Source of the DNA: Neofusicoccum parvum
Lineage: Eukaryota; Ascomycota; Dothideomycetes; Botryosphaeriales; Botryosphaeriaceae
NCBI GenBank assembly: GCA_020912385.1
Contig: CP087206.1
Coordinates: 2,356,001 to 2,420,000 of the forward strand
Direction of reading: 5' to 3'
Length of the DNA: 64,000 nucleotides
In this document: one piece after another, positions 35,537-45,715 of the stretch
Numbering within the stretch: position 1 is the first letter of the stretch
How the letters are laid out: the number at the start of each line of letters is the position of its first letter
The notes under the pieces: generated by a model
Seen by the model: only the letters and a program-made list of their open reading frames with translations
What the model was told of the DNA's origin: nothing
Databases searched by the model: none
Position numbers and translations under genes: made by a program

Positions 35537-38500
35537 TCAATCCTCCTCCCACCTCAGCAACCCCTTGTACTTCTCCTGCAACACTCCATGCAGCCCCCTC
35601 ACCCCACCACCCCTCTCCGCCGCCTTCGCCAGCTGCAACGCCCTCTCCACCCACCTCTGACAGCGCGCATCGTCGCCTGCGCAGAAGAAGTCAACACCAC
35701 GATTAAACGCCGTCGACGCGAGCCAATCCGCCTCGTTCTGCGGGTAAGCATTTGCGCCCACGGGCGCTGCATCACCATTTGAAGCCCTGCGTCCTGAGGA
35801 AGTAGAAGAAGAGGTAGCCGACGCGATACCGACAGACGTGATGACATCCGAGGCCTGCTCGACGCACTGGAGTGGGATGGCGTCCTGGTCGACAGCGGCG
35901 GCGCCGGCTCCACCGTCGAGCGAGAGCTGGAAGAGGCATCTGATCCAGCGGGCGAGGTGGACGACGTTGGCGCCTCTTTCCCCGCCGCCTTGCCAGCTTT
36001 GGTTCACGATGCGCTGCAGGACGCCTAGAATGCGGGCGCGGTGGGTGGACGTTGACGAGGCGTTCTCGAGATTGGTGGTATCCGCTTTGGTCAGCTCGGC
36101 GTGGATGACAAGCGCGAGGTCGGCCAATGTTTCGAGATGGTGGATGTACCAGTTGCCGCCTTTATCTTTGGCTTTGCCTTCAATGTCTCCGGCGTGAGTG
36201 CTGTTAGTATCTTGGACGTCGAAACACTCATCCCAAAGGGCATCGAGGCCGTCCCAATCATTTCTCTTGAGTGCCGATTCAAGTTCGTAGCGGAGCAATT
36301 GCGCTCGTTTAGCGGCGAGATCAGCCCGAGTGGCTGCGCCGAGACTCATAGCTGAACCAGAAGTAGCGGCATCACTGCTGCGGTTTGTGGTTGCAGACCC
36401 ATGATAGTGTAGTGAAATAGCTTTCCTGAAGGCGATAGCATGGTTTGAAACGGTGTTGTATGCGGTCAGTGATTCAGGGATAGAGTCAGTGGAACGGGCG
36501 AGCACAATTGCTGCAGAGGAAGCAAGATAATGGCACAAAAGCAGCCGAAGGAGGAGGTCTGAGGGAGATGGGCAGCCAGTCCCTCTGTCAGCCTTTGACG
36601 AAGTTGTTTGAAGAAGCCCAATGAAACTGATACATTTTTCGAGTAGACACAGCAGATGCGAAGGGTGCGCAGAGCCGCAGTACTTGAGAGAAATATTGTA
36701 ACTGTTTCGGGAAAACCACTCGAGCTCCGGCTCGGTGAAAATTGGATCTGTCGTCTCCTGATTATGAAGGCGCCTTGCCGCCTTGGTAGCCTGTACCACT
36801 GCTCCCTCGAAGACCTTGCATAATTCTTCTATGGCATTTTCGTCGATGTTTTCTGCGCTACCAAGGTGGGGAACCAGAAGTCGGATGGTGGAACGGAGCA
36901 ACGCCGGAAGATGCACACCAACGGGCGTACCGTAATCGTACTTCTCCAGAACTTTCTGCAGTGCCAGTATTGCTTGCTGTTTATCAACCGACTGCTGTGC
37001 TTCCATAACGCAGGCATAAAGTAGCGTTGCATCTTTGCTTGACTGTCTGCATATGACATCCAAACACTCCGCTGCGAAATCCGGCTGTTGGTCGCGGATT
37101 GCGCTTTTGTACATCAGATATCGCGTCATTGGCGCATTCTTCGCTGAATCTGACATCTCGAAAAATACCTTGCGAGCCGTGTTGTGTTCATGCCTTGCCA
37201 CGGAGCAGAGGATGGTTTTCCTGGCAATCTTTGCTTTGTTCAGATCCCCGGCCTTGTGGAACAGGGGATGCAGTGCAATATTGCACCAGGATTCCGCTTC
37301 CATGTATTTCCCCTGGCTGTATGCTATCTCGATTCTTTTCCAGAGAATAGTTTGCGCTGCGTGAGTAGCTGGAGCTTCGAAGGTGTGAGAGTCATGTAGC
37401 ACCACGTCCAGAAGATCCCTCAGCAAGTTCGAGGGCTGATCGTCGCCAGAATCAACATATATCCAGACTCGTGTCACAACCACTTTCTCAATCCACTGCT
37501 TGTTCGCATGGGTAAGGAGTCTTGTGTGGAGTAGTTTGTCCAGTGCTTTGCCGGCCAGCTCGGTATTCTTGCTTTTGATTTTATGAACATGGTGCATGAT
37601 GGTCTTAAAAGCTGAATCCGTGAAGACCATTAACCCTATCATTCGAACAACCACGGCGTAGTACTGCTCGATATCCAGCTCCGAATCCGCGGAAAGAACA
37701 TCGAGTTTCAAGAGCTGTACGACTATCTTGTGATCATGTTCCAGCTCAAGCAAATTGACAATCTTGCGAGCCTTTTGCTTTGAGTCGGGATCGTCAACAC
37801 GAAGGTATGCGCGGACCAAGAAGTTCAGGGTGGCCAATCGCAGCTCCACAGCGTCGTGGTCCAACTCCTCCAGATTTCGTTGCTCGATGGCGGTGAAGGC
37901 CCAGTCCAGCCATTTGACCGCATCCTCATACTGTCGTTTGTCGAACAGATCCTTGCCGATCTCAAACAGTGTATCGGTCAGCATATCCGCAATGTCCGGC
38001 GCCAGCCTGCTCGACTCAAGCTCGCTCTTCAAGAACATGTGCTCCGCAAGGTCCAGCCGCGACTGTTTCCACGCCTGCGCAGCAAAGTCAGCCAAGACCC
38101 AGCCAGCACTTCCCCACCGACCACCACTCACATGCACCGTCCTCAACATCCAGTACTCAGCCCTCAACCTCCCTACCACCTCCACCGCATCCACATCCCC
38201 GCCACCCGCCTCTTTCAACCTCCCCTCCCACCCCGCCGCGCACTCCAGCACCCTCATCAACCCCGTCTCCTCCGCCCTACCCGCCTCCACCCAGCACCGC
38301 GCCACCTTGAGCGCCACCCTCATTATCCGCACGCCCTTGTCCACCTCCGAGCCGCCGTCCTTCTCGCCCCCGGCCGCCGCGTCCAGCGCCAACACCGCGA
38401 ACCCCCTCACCAGGCACAGCGTCCTCCTGTCAACCGCCCGCTCCGCTTCCTGCTGGCGGCCCAGCCGGGTGGCGTGGTTCCAGATCTCGGTGGCGAGGCG

Positions 38501-39032
38501 GTCGAGCGGCTCGCGCTTGGCGATGAGCGCGGACGAGGGTGGGAGGGGGAAGGTGGTGACGAGGTGGGTGGTCAGGGCGGGTTTGAGGTCGGCGAGGGGG
38601 CGGTCGTCTGGGGTGGAGTCGGGCGGGTCGGGGTCGGAGGAGAGGCGGTGGAGGCGGTTGGAGAGGGATGTTGCGAAGGCTGTGGGGCGCGATTAGTGAG
38701 GTCTGGGGTAGGCGGGTGAGGTGGTTGTGGGAGGTGAGGATGGCGGTTGGGGGCGGGAGGATTGAGATGTGGAGGGTGGAGCGTGTTTGCAGAGAGGCCA
38801 AGACCCAGAGGGGAAATGGATAACGTGTGATCGCGGAGGTGCGATCGGTGAGGTAGCGCGGTGATAAGACGGCTGTGAGGCACGTCGAGCGAGAGCAGTG
38901 GGGAGCGGTGAGAGGGGAGCCGCTCGTACTCATGCGGGGTGAGTGCGTCATGCAGGAGGCAGGATTTGACATACCCACGAGAGCGGTGACCTTCTTCTCT
39001 TTCTCCTGGCGGAGTTTGGCGTGCGACGTCAT
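35537..39032 (-). CDS. SPO22: Spo22/Zip4-like meiotic TPR protein
   Basis: Exon 1 at 38975-39032 (MTSHAKLRQEKEKKVTALVG), a 295-nt intron, then exon 2 at 35537-38679, 1,066 residues. It matches the SPO22/ZIP4/TEX11 family, TPR-rich solenoid proteins that act with the ZMM group to promote crossover formation and synapsis in meiosis. Conserved helical repeats run through the middle, including FEIGKDLFDKRQYEDAVKWL and the WIEKVVVTRVWIY region. The first exon's 19 codons splice in phase to AFATSLSNRLHRLSSDPDPP. Weakly conserved stretches rich in Ala, Gly and Arg occur around residues 60-180 and at the C-terminus. Its presence suggests sexual competence but does not prove it. The long first intron is unusual for this window and could hide a different start. 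Confidence 0.88.
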
Positions 39033-40024
39033 TACGGAGTAAGTCCTGTCATGTAGGAAAAGTGGCGGGTGATTGGTGATTGAGCATGCGCGACGAGAAG
39101 AGAAGACGTGCTGGAGCCTGGTGAGAAAGGCAGTGGAATCAAGTGCTTGGCCGCCAAAGGAACGCGAGAGACGAGAGGTGGGCGAAAGCCAGGTTCACTG
39201 GGTGATGGAAAATTAGTCGTGGTGGGAATCAAAGTGAGGTGTCGCAATGGATTGGTGTCAATTCAAAGACGGCCGTCCGAATAACTCCTCCAAAACCAGC
39301 ACTCACCACCATCATCACCAAAAGACGGATTACTGTCAAATGAGCCTGCCATTTTTCCCACTCAAAGCTACCAGCAGAAAGAACAAAACGCAACACGGGA
39401 TGAAGCGTGTCAACATCGTACACACTCAAAACCAACGTGCAGAATAGAGAAAGCCAGCGAACGCGGCAAAGAAACAAGCATTTTACGCACCCACACGAGC
39501 GCACTGGAGCCGTAGCTCATACAGCAGCAAACTAAAGACGAAGCAACGCCGCATCTCCCACAATCTTGGCGAGTGCTCGAGGCTTACAACATTTCACCCT
39601 GTCCTGCATCGACGCATCCGTCGGGACCAAGCAGGTGCGCGTTGCTGCGTGTCTCTGCATCCGTACGAATGCTTCAGCTTCCCCCGAGCTTTCTCGCTGC
39701 GTGGGATCTGGCAAATTGGAATCTCCGCCACCCAACCCTCTCGTTGTCAAGAAAACAACCATACCAGTCAACAAGGCAGAGACAGAAAACAAAGCCTTTC
39801 GTAAACGGTAAAACACCACAGATACCACCCTTGTAAATCAAAACACCACTCGCTTAGCTTGCATTCCGCAACCTGTAGTTTTTTGTTCCCCTTTTTATCT
39901 ACGCACTTGAGAACCCTAGGAAGAGAGGACAGGGACGATATCGTGAATATTTACGTGCGAAAGTCCGGTAGGAGTATCGGAATGAAAGGGTCGGAAAGGG
40001 GAGCTCCATGCTCCCTCCAAGAGA
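39033..40024. other. Intergenic between Spo22 and acuK
   Basis: About 1 kb; both flanking genes are on the minus strand, so it carries the Spo22 promoter and the acuK 3' flank. No gene was recognised. Confidence 0.5.
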
Positions 40025-42122
40025 TTACGAGCTTGAGCCCGGGCTGTCATTCATTATAGGTAAGAAGTTCCCAATAATTAGAGACGGGCTAAACAATGTC
40101 GTCAGTGCCTCAGCAGCCTATTTCCAAAAAACGCAAGCTGCTTACATATTGTGCGCGTCTCGTCGGATCGTGAATGAGAAGCAACACCGAATCTCAGGAT
40201 CCTTCGAGTCTGGTTTCGGGTTCTTGAGCGAGCAGCTTGTCAGGATGGCCTTTTGCGAGCTGTCGAACGCGATGGCGCCAAATTTCTCCCAGTAGCTGAC
40301 GAGCGACTTTTCCTCCACGATTTCGTGCAGCGAAACCTTACCCTGGAAAAAGTCAGCGTATCAGAAAGCCTTTGACAGATGAGGAGACGCACATCGCGCA
40401 GGTTCTCGATCGGCACGTGGACCAACTCTGCCATCTCCTTGTTACCGCGAAAGATCTCGCCTGTTCTCCGCCAGCAACAGGCTGGAATGGCCATGCTGGC
40501 GAACACTCGGTCGTATTCCATCATGCGTCGCTCAAACCACATCTCGACGCGGACGAGTTCGATGTCTGTCAACGTGTGCACGCGCTCCCTAAACTTGGGT
40601 CTGAATCTGTCCATGCACCGAAGGATCTTTTGTCGCGATATGACCTGGAAGTTGCGCTCCATGTACTGGTACAGTCGTGCGTAACCTTTGATGTAATTAA
40701 AGGGTTTGAGCATGCCAGCGTCGAACTTGGCCTTCAGCAACTTGTTCATGCGCTCTTCTGGCGTGTCGTTTCCTGCTGGGTCAGCGGCCGTCATGTAATA
40801 GGCTTCACGCGCCTTATCGAGGGGGAACCCGCTCGTAGGCCGGGAGATGGCGTTCCCCGCCGCAGCTTGGGACGGAGGTAGGAGTGAGTTGTTCTGGTGG
40901 TTCCCCGGCATAAAGGAGCCCGGGCCATTGAACGGGTTCATCGTATTAGTAAGGGTCTGGTCGGGGAAAAGACTGTTCATCTCCTCGCCGTTGTAGAGAG
41001 CGCCGTCGTCCATGAGGCTGTTGCTGAACAAGTCGTTCAGCAGGTTGTACTCGTTGGATGCTTCGGAGGCGTTGAACATGTAGGATGGGTGGAAGGCGTG
41101 CATGTCCTGAAAGCTATTGGAGGCGCCCAAGTTCCAGTCATTGTAATTCAGGACTTTTTGCGATTAGCTTCGTGTTAGCAGCGCCGTTGTCCGGACGGAA
41201 AGGGGGCAGAGCAGGGCGGGTGGTATCACGAACATGACTGAGAGTTGCCGGCGAGGTTCGAAGCGTGTGGCGCGGAGACGGGGGCGGGCTGGGCGATGGG
41301 GCCCGGGGCGGCGTTGGAAAGGGCGTGAGGTAATGGAGGCGGCGCAAGGGCCCCGAGGGCTGCATCTTGCGAGCTGTGACGCTGATCGAGCGGGCCGGAG
41401 GGGGCATCGGAGACCTGTGTGGGGTCCAACTTCGTCGCCTGGTCCTCATCGGCGGGCTGCGCGCTGCCCGGCGGATCAGTCTTCTGGCGCTTGGCGGGCT
41501 CGCGCGGTTCATCGTGGCAGAGATGGCCAATATTGCGCTTGATACATCTGGTACATGGCCGCTCCTAATAGCAGGCACGCAGCAAGGGCGCCTTGTCAGC
41601 GCGTGCGCCCGCAGCCCAAGACAGGCGGGCGAGACTTACGAGATCGCATGTCATGTGCTGTGGGCGGCGAGATAGGCGCAATGGTCAGCATGTCGTGTAC
41701 CGGTCTTGTACGCCAGTCGCGTGGGCGGGCGGGAATGAGGCGGCTCACCGAACGTCTGCAATAGATGCAGGCTGTCGCTGCCAGTTAGCCCAGGTCGCCC
41801 AATGCTGCCGGAGACAGAAGCGCGCACCATGATTGACCTTCCGCCGCTTCTTGGGCGGGCTCGCGCTCTTGCTGTTGCTGCTGCTGCCGGCGCCGTCCTT
41901 GGCGTCGCTGCCGGCCCTCTTGTCGGGATTCTTCTGCGTCGCTGCCGGCGTCGGCTCGTGCGGCTGCTGGTGCTGCTGCTTCTGCTGCTGCTGTTCCGGC
42001 TTCGGGGCCTTGGAGGCATTGGCGTCGTCGCCTTTCTGCTCGGGATCCTTCGACGTCGTCATAACCGGGGGCGCAGCTCCATTAGATTCCTCTGCGGCGG
42101 TTCCTTGTGTAGCCTCAACCAT
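40025..42122 (-). CDS. acuK: AcuK/Ert1-type Zn2Cys6 activator of gluconeogenesis
   Basis: Seven exons: 41828-42122, 41749-41777 (29 nt), 41640-41657 (18 nt), 41234-41564, 40393-41153, 40146-40342 and 40025-40088, 564 residues. Splicing assembles the zinc cluster CIYCRRSHMTCDLERPC then TRCIKRNIGHLC, spacing C-x2-C-x6-C-x5-C-x2-C-x8-C, followed by HDEPREPAKRQK typical of AcuK/Ert1. The C-terminal half carries the family PAS-like region with YYMTAADPAGNDTPEERM, FRPKFRERV, ASMAIPACCWRRTGEIFRGN and ending NIPSLIIGNFLP. AcuK with AcuM activates PEP carboxykinase and fructose-bisphosphatase genes on gluconeogenic carbon. The N-terminal ~90 residues are polar and Gln-rich. The paralogue assignment (AcuK rather than AcuM) is from memory of family motifs. 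Confidence 0.92.
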
Positions 42123-43805
42123 CGAATGGGGTTATGTCGCTCGGGACGGAGGGGACTGCGGATCGGAACGGCGCATGGGCAGGCGCATTCGCGTCGTCTT
42201 CGTCGGGTGGGCGCGTCAGTAATAGCGGAGGCATGGAGAGCGCGCGCTCGCGGACATTTGATCAGGGCGCGCAGCCTGGGGCGACACGGGCGGGCAGGCA
42301 GCGGGGCGCTGGTCGACTGCTGGCGCTGCTGGAGCTTGCTGCCGCTGCTTACTTGAAGGTCGAAGTTCGCACGCGACTTGGGTGGCCCGGCAGCCCAGCA
42401 CCAGCAGGCCCCCGCGCTCCCAGGGCGATCCCCGACCCGGCAGCCCTGCGCACAGCCGAGGCCGTCGCCGCCAACACCCACGCTCGTCCGGCCACTGCCA
42501 GCGCCGCCATTTCGCGACGCAGCCGTCAGCAGCCCCGTGTCTGCCTTCAGCCTCAGGCCCGTTCCGCTAGGCCAGCCCGCCGTTGCGTCCCGTCCAGCGC
42601 CGCCTGCATCGTACCTTGCGCCGTGCCTGCTCGCACTGCGTTGCAGCCCGCCAGCCCGCTCGTATTCGCGCCCAGCTCTCTGACGCACGCCTTTTTTCTT
42701 CCTCTCGCGTGGTGCTCCGCTGCCCGGCCGATTCCGGAAACGCGCTGGGCTCCTCACGCTGCTCCAACTGAGGGGTTGCGGGAAAACCAGGAAGCGGATG
42801 ACAGGAGCAAAGGGCGACGGCGACGATTACAGACCCGTAGCCGGCCAGGCGCTGGCGACTCCGCACCAGCAACTGCTCCTATCCATGTCTGCAAGGAAAC
42901 GAGCACTTCGCAAACGGGCGTTGCGCCGGCTACCCGATGCGGCAGTCGCGCGCAATATACAGGACGCACGCTGTCAATAGCGATACATGTACGTGCTGTA
43001 GGACGCTGACGCTGCTTTTCCCGGTGGCATGTGCATGCAGTGTCCAGCAAAAAGCGGAGAGGGGGCAGATCCCGGGCGCCGAACCCTTGGGTCGGTCGAT
43101 ATTGGATCTGCCGTTGCTTCTTCTAAGACCCGCATCGTATGCTCGCCATGTGAGACTGCAGGACTTCCTAAAATATCGTCGTCCGGATCCGGGGCGGGAT
43201 GTACATGGCGAAGCGCTCCCAAATAACCCCGCGATGGTGTCCGCTCCAGATACCGACAAGTTGTCGATCAGATCTGGAGCCCTGAAGATTGATGAAGCAA
43301 GGGGGGAGGTTTGGGAGCAAAGCTTATCATGTCGCCTGCATCCGAGCACGAAGCAATAGTACCGACAGCAACCGTTACGCCGTACCGTTCTGCTGTCACG
43401 GGCTCGACTAGCCTCGAACAAGCTAGTATCCCAAGGTCGCATTGAAGCGGTCGGAGTGTACCCTTGCAGAAAAAGCAATGCGGGCAGATATTGTTCTGGA
43501 ATGTCTTGAGCGGCGGTGTAAACGACGGTTGGCGCGAAGGAGACACAACGTCTGATAGGACAACCAGTCTCGACCATTGGCAGTTAGACATCCGTTCGAA
43601 TGGGGTTGACATTCAATCTCACAAGTGTGCTTATAGTTGAACCACTGGAAAGAGCAGTTCCTTGGCTGACTTCATACTTCTGAATTGCAATTGCTCCCAA
43701 AACCAGTCTTCCCATAAGCCCATACACCGTACCATAAAATCTGACAACCAGGGTATCATACTGAGCCGTAATCTCACCACATCCAACTCTCTAGCCCCAA
43801 GCCCA
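42123..43805. other. Intergenic; acuK upstream region
   Basis: 1.7 kb. The part next to acuK is very GC-rich and pyrimidine/purine skewed, likely promoter and 5' leader. Long frames on both strands (for example plus 42134-43009) have no family features. Nothing recognised in 43010-43805. Confidence 0.5.
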
Positions 43806-45095
43806 TCACGATGTCACCATCCCCCTCAACACCCCACCCAACGCAGCTCTCACCTCATTCATCACCTCATCAAGTCCCTCAACCTGCTCCCTATTCGCGC
43901 GCATCGAGTCCAGGTGTCCTTGTAGCTGTTCGAGCACCGGAGCCAGCTGCTCGTCCGCCTCCAAGTCCTCCTCCGCCACAACCTCATCTACTTCCGACGG
44001 TGCAGAAGCCGCCGCCAACCTGATCCCCTCAACTCCATTCTCCATCTCCTCTTCTTCTCGCTTCCTCGCCGCCATCCTCCACCGCTTCACCACCGGATGC
44101 GCGCCCCTCCTCTCTCTCTCCCTCGCCCTCCTCTCCGCCCCCCTCGCCCTCTCCTCCAGCACCTCCAATGCCTCCCTCTCCGCCTCCAGCACCTCCTCCT
44201 CCCCCGCCACCGCCTCCCTCAACAACTTGACCGCATACACCTGCGGCGTCAACTCCGCCTCCAGCGCCCTATTCCTCTCCACCACCCTCTCCAGATCGAA
44301 CACGCCCTCCAACCCCACGCCCCCTCCCCTCATCGGCGGGAACGGGATCCTCGGAACCTGCTTCTCCAGCTTCCTCAGCACCGACGCCAGCGTGACCTCC
44401 GCCTCCGCGCGGCGCTTGTCGTACGCCTCCCCGACCACCCCCGCCGCCGCCGACCGACCCGCCCTGCCCGCCGCCTCGACGACCGGCCGCTTCGCCGCCA
44501 CGAACAGCGCGCGCGCCGAGTGCTGCACGGCCGGCGGCGCCGGGCGCCACTTGGTGGTGATGACGCTCTGCGAGATGTGCCGGGTGCGGGGCTTCAGGTG
44601 CGCGAACTTCTTGCGGGGAGGCTGCGCCGCCGCCGAGCCGTCGAGCTCGGCGTCGGCCGCGCTGCGCTTGCCGCCCTTCTCCTTCGCCTTGCCCGTGCCC
44701 TCGGCGGCCGTGTCGTCGTTCCCACCTCTGCCCTTGTTGCCCCGCGACTCGCCCCTCGCCTTGCCCTTGCCTTTCCCTCCCGTCGCCGATGAGCTGGCTG
44801 CAACGGTGGCTCTCACGGTCGAGGGCAGCTCCTGCAGCTCGTCCTCGTCGTCGTCCTCTTCCTCCTCCTCCGCGACGTTACGGGAAGTGCGCTTCGCGGG
44901 CCTGCCTGGCTTCTTCGCGCGTTGTGCCGACGACGTCGCTGGTGGGTTCGACTTGACGGAGAGGGCGGAGCGGTTCGGTGTGTTGGTCGTGGAGGTGGCG
45001 GCGGTGGGGCTTGACTTGCGCGGACGGCCGCGTCGTTTGGGAGGAGGAGCTTCGTCGGTGGACTTTCGGGGGCGGCCGCGTTTTTTGGGCGGCAT
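43806..45095 (-). CDS. fta7: CENP-Q/Fta7-like inner kinetochore protein
   Basis: A single exon of 429 residues. Two AT-hook motifs lie at the very N-terminus (KKRGRPRKS and KRRGRPRKS), followed by a long Ser/Lys/Glu-rich disordered region to about residue 170. The CENP-Q core starts at HISQSVITTKWRPAPPAVQ and runs through LRKLEKQVPRIPFPP and a coiled-coil segment (ERNRALEAELTP and the following Glu/Arg-rich helix). CENP-Q is a subunit of the CCAN/COMA assembly that connects centromeric chromatin to the outer kinetochore. AT hooks fit DNA contact. The C-terminal ~60 residues form another predicted helix. Start and stop are both unambiguous and no splice signal is needed. Confidence 0.85.
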   Translation of the reverse strand: MPPKKRGRPRKSTDEAPPPKRRGRPRKSSPTAATSTTNTPNRSALSVKSNPPATSSAQRAKKPGRPAKRTSRNVAEEEEEDDDEDELQELPSTVRATVAASSSATGGKGKGKARGESRGNKGRGGNDDTAAEGTGKAKEKGGKRSAADAELDGSAAAQPPRKKFAHLKPRTRHISQSVITTKWRPAPPAVQHSARALFVAAKRPVVEAAGRAGRSAAAGVVGEAYDKRRAEAEVTLASVLRKLEKQVPRIPFPPMRGGGVGLEGVFDLERVVERNRALEAELTPQVYAVKLLREAVAGEEEVLEAEREALEVLEERARGAERRARERERRGAHPVVKRWRMAARKREEEEMENGVEGIRLAAASAPSEVDEVVAEEDLEADEQLAPVLEQLQGHLDSMRANREQVEGLDEVMNEVRAALGGVLRGMVTS

Positions 45096-45715
45096 GCTGG
45101 GATTTGTCGGAGATTTTTGCGTGCTTGTCGATGTGTTTATTGGGTTGGTGCGTAGGTAGCTCGTGTGTCGTGAGAAACAGGCAGGAGAGCGAGGTTATTC
45201 TCCAGGGACGAGACGCGTCGCGTGTTTGTGGACTTTGCTCGTTGCGGGCGATTGGCGGTTGGTATGGCGGATTCGAGAAAGCTGCGACTTGTCTGGCACG
45301 CAGCCGCGGTGTACAGTATTGGTAGCAACGCTGGATGGTGAGGTGTGGTAAGTGCTTGTTTGTGGTTGTTGACGGAAATGGTGGAAGCTGCGGGCCGCCG
45401 TCGCGTCTGAGGTCATCCGTGGGCGACGCGCTGGCCGTAATTCGTTGCCGCTCTGGTCCTGTCGCGCACGGATTGGCCAACAACACATTCAATTCGGGCG
45501 ATGGAAAAGCAAAAGGCAACGGATAGTTGTATCGTACAGTGTATCTTTTAGGAGTGTCTATCTAAGGACTTCTAGGTCTAGGTAGCTCATTCTAAGCATG
45601 CAGCAAATCTTTGCCGCCGTCTTCAAGGAACCTCCCTTCTCGAGCTGCTTGTGTGCCAAAAATGCGTCCTCCCATCTACAATTAGTGAGGGCAAAGTATT
45701 GCGAACGCCCATGGC
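45096..45715. other. Intergenic between CENP-Q and GH63-like gene
   Basis: 620 bases, promoter of the CENP-Q gene and 3' flank of the GH63-like gene. No gene seen. Confidence 0.5.

Noticed and set aside
40142..40342. acuK model ending at the TAA just after HNM
   Set aside because: A strong GTAAGC donor lies exactly there, and splicing to 40088 restores the conserved NIPSLIIGNFLP ending.
42134..43009. 291-codon plus-strand open frame upstream of acuK
   Set aside because: Low-complexity Ala/Arg/Pro content in GC-rich promoter DNA, with several competing frames.
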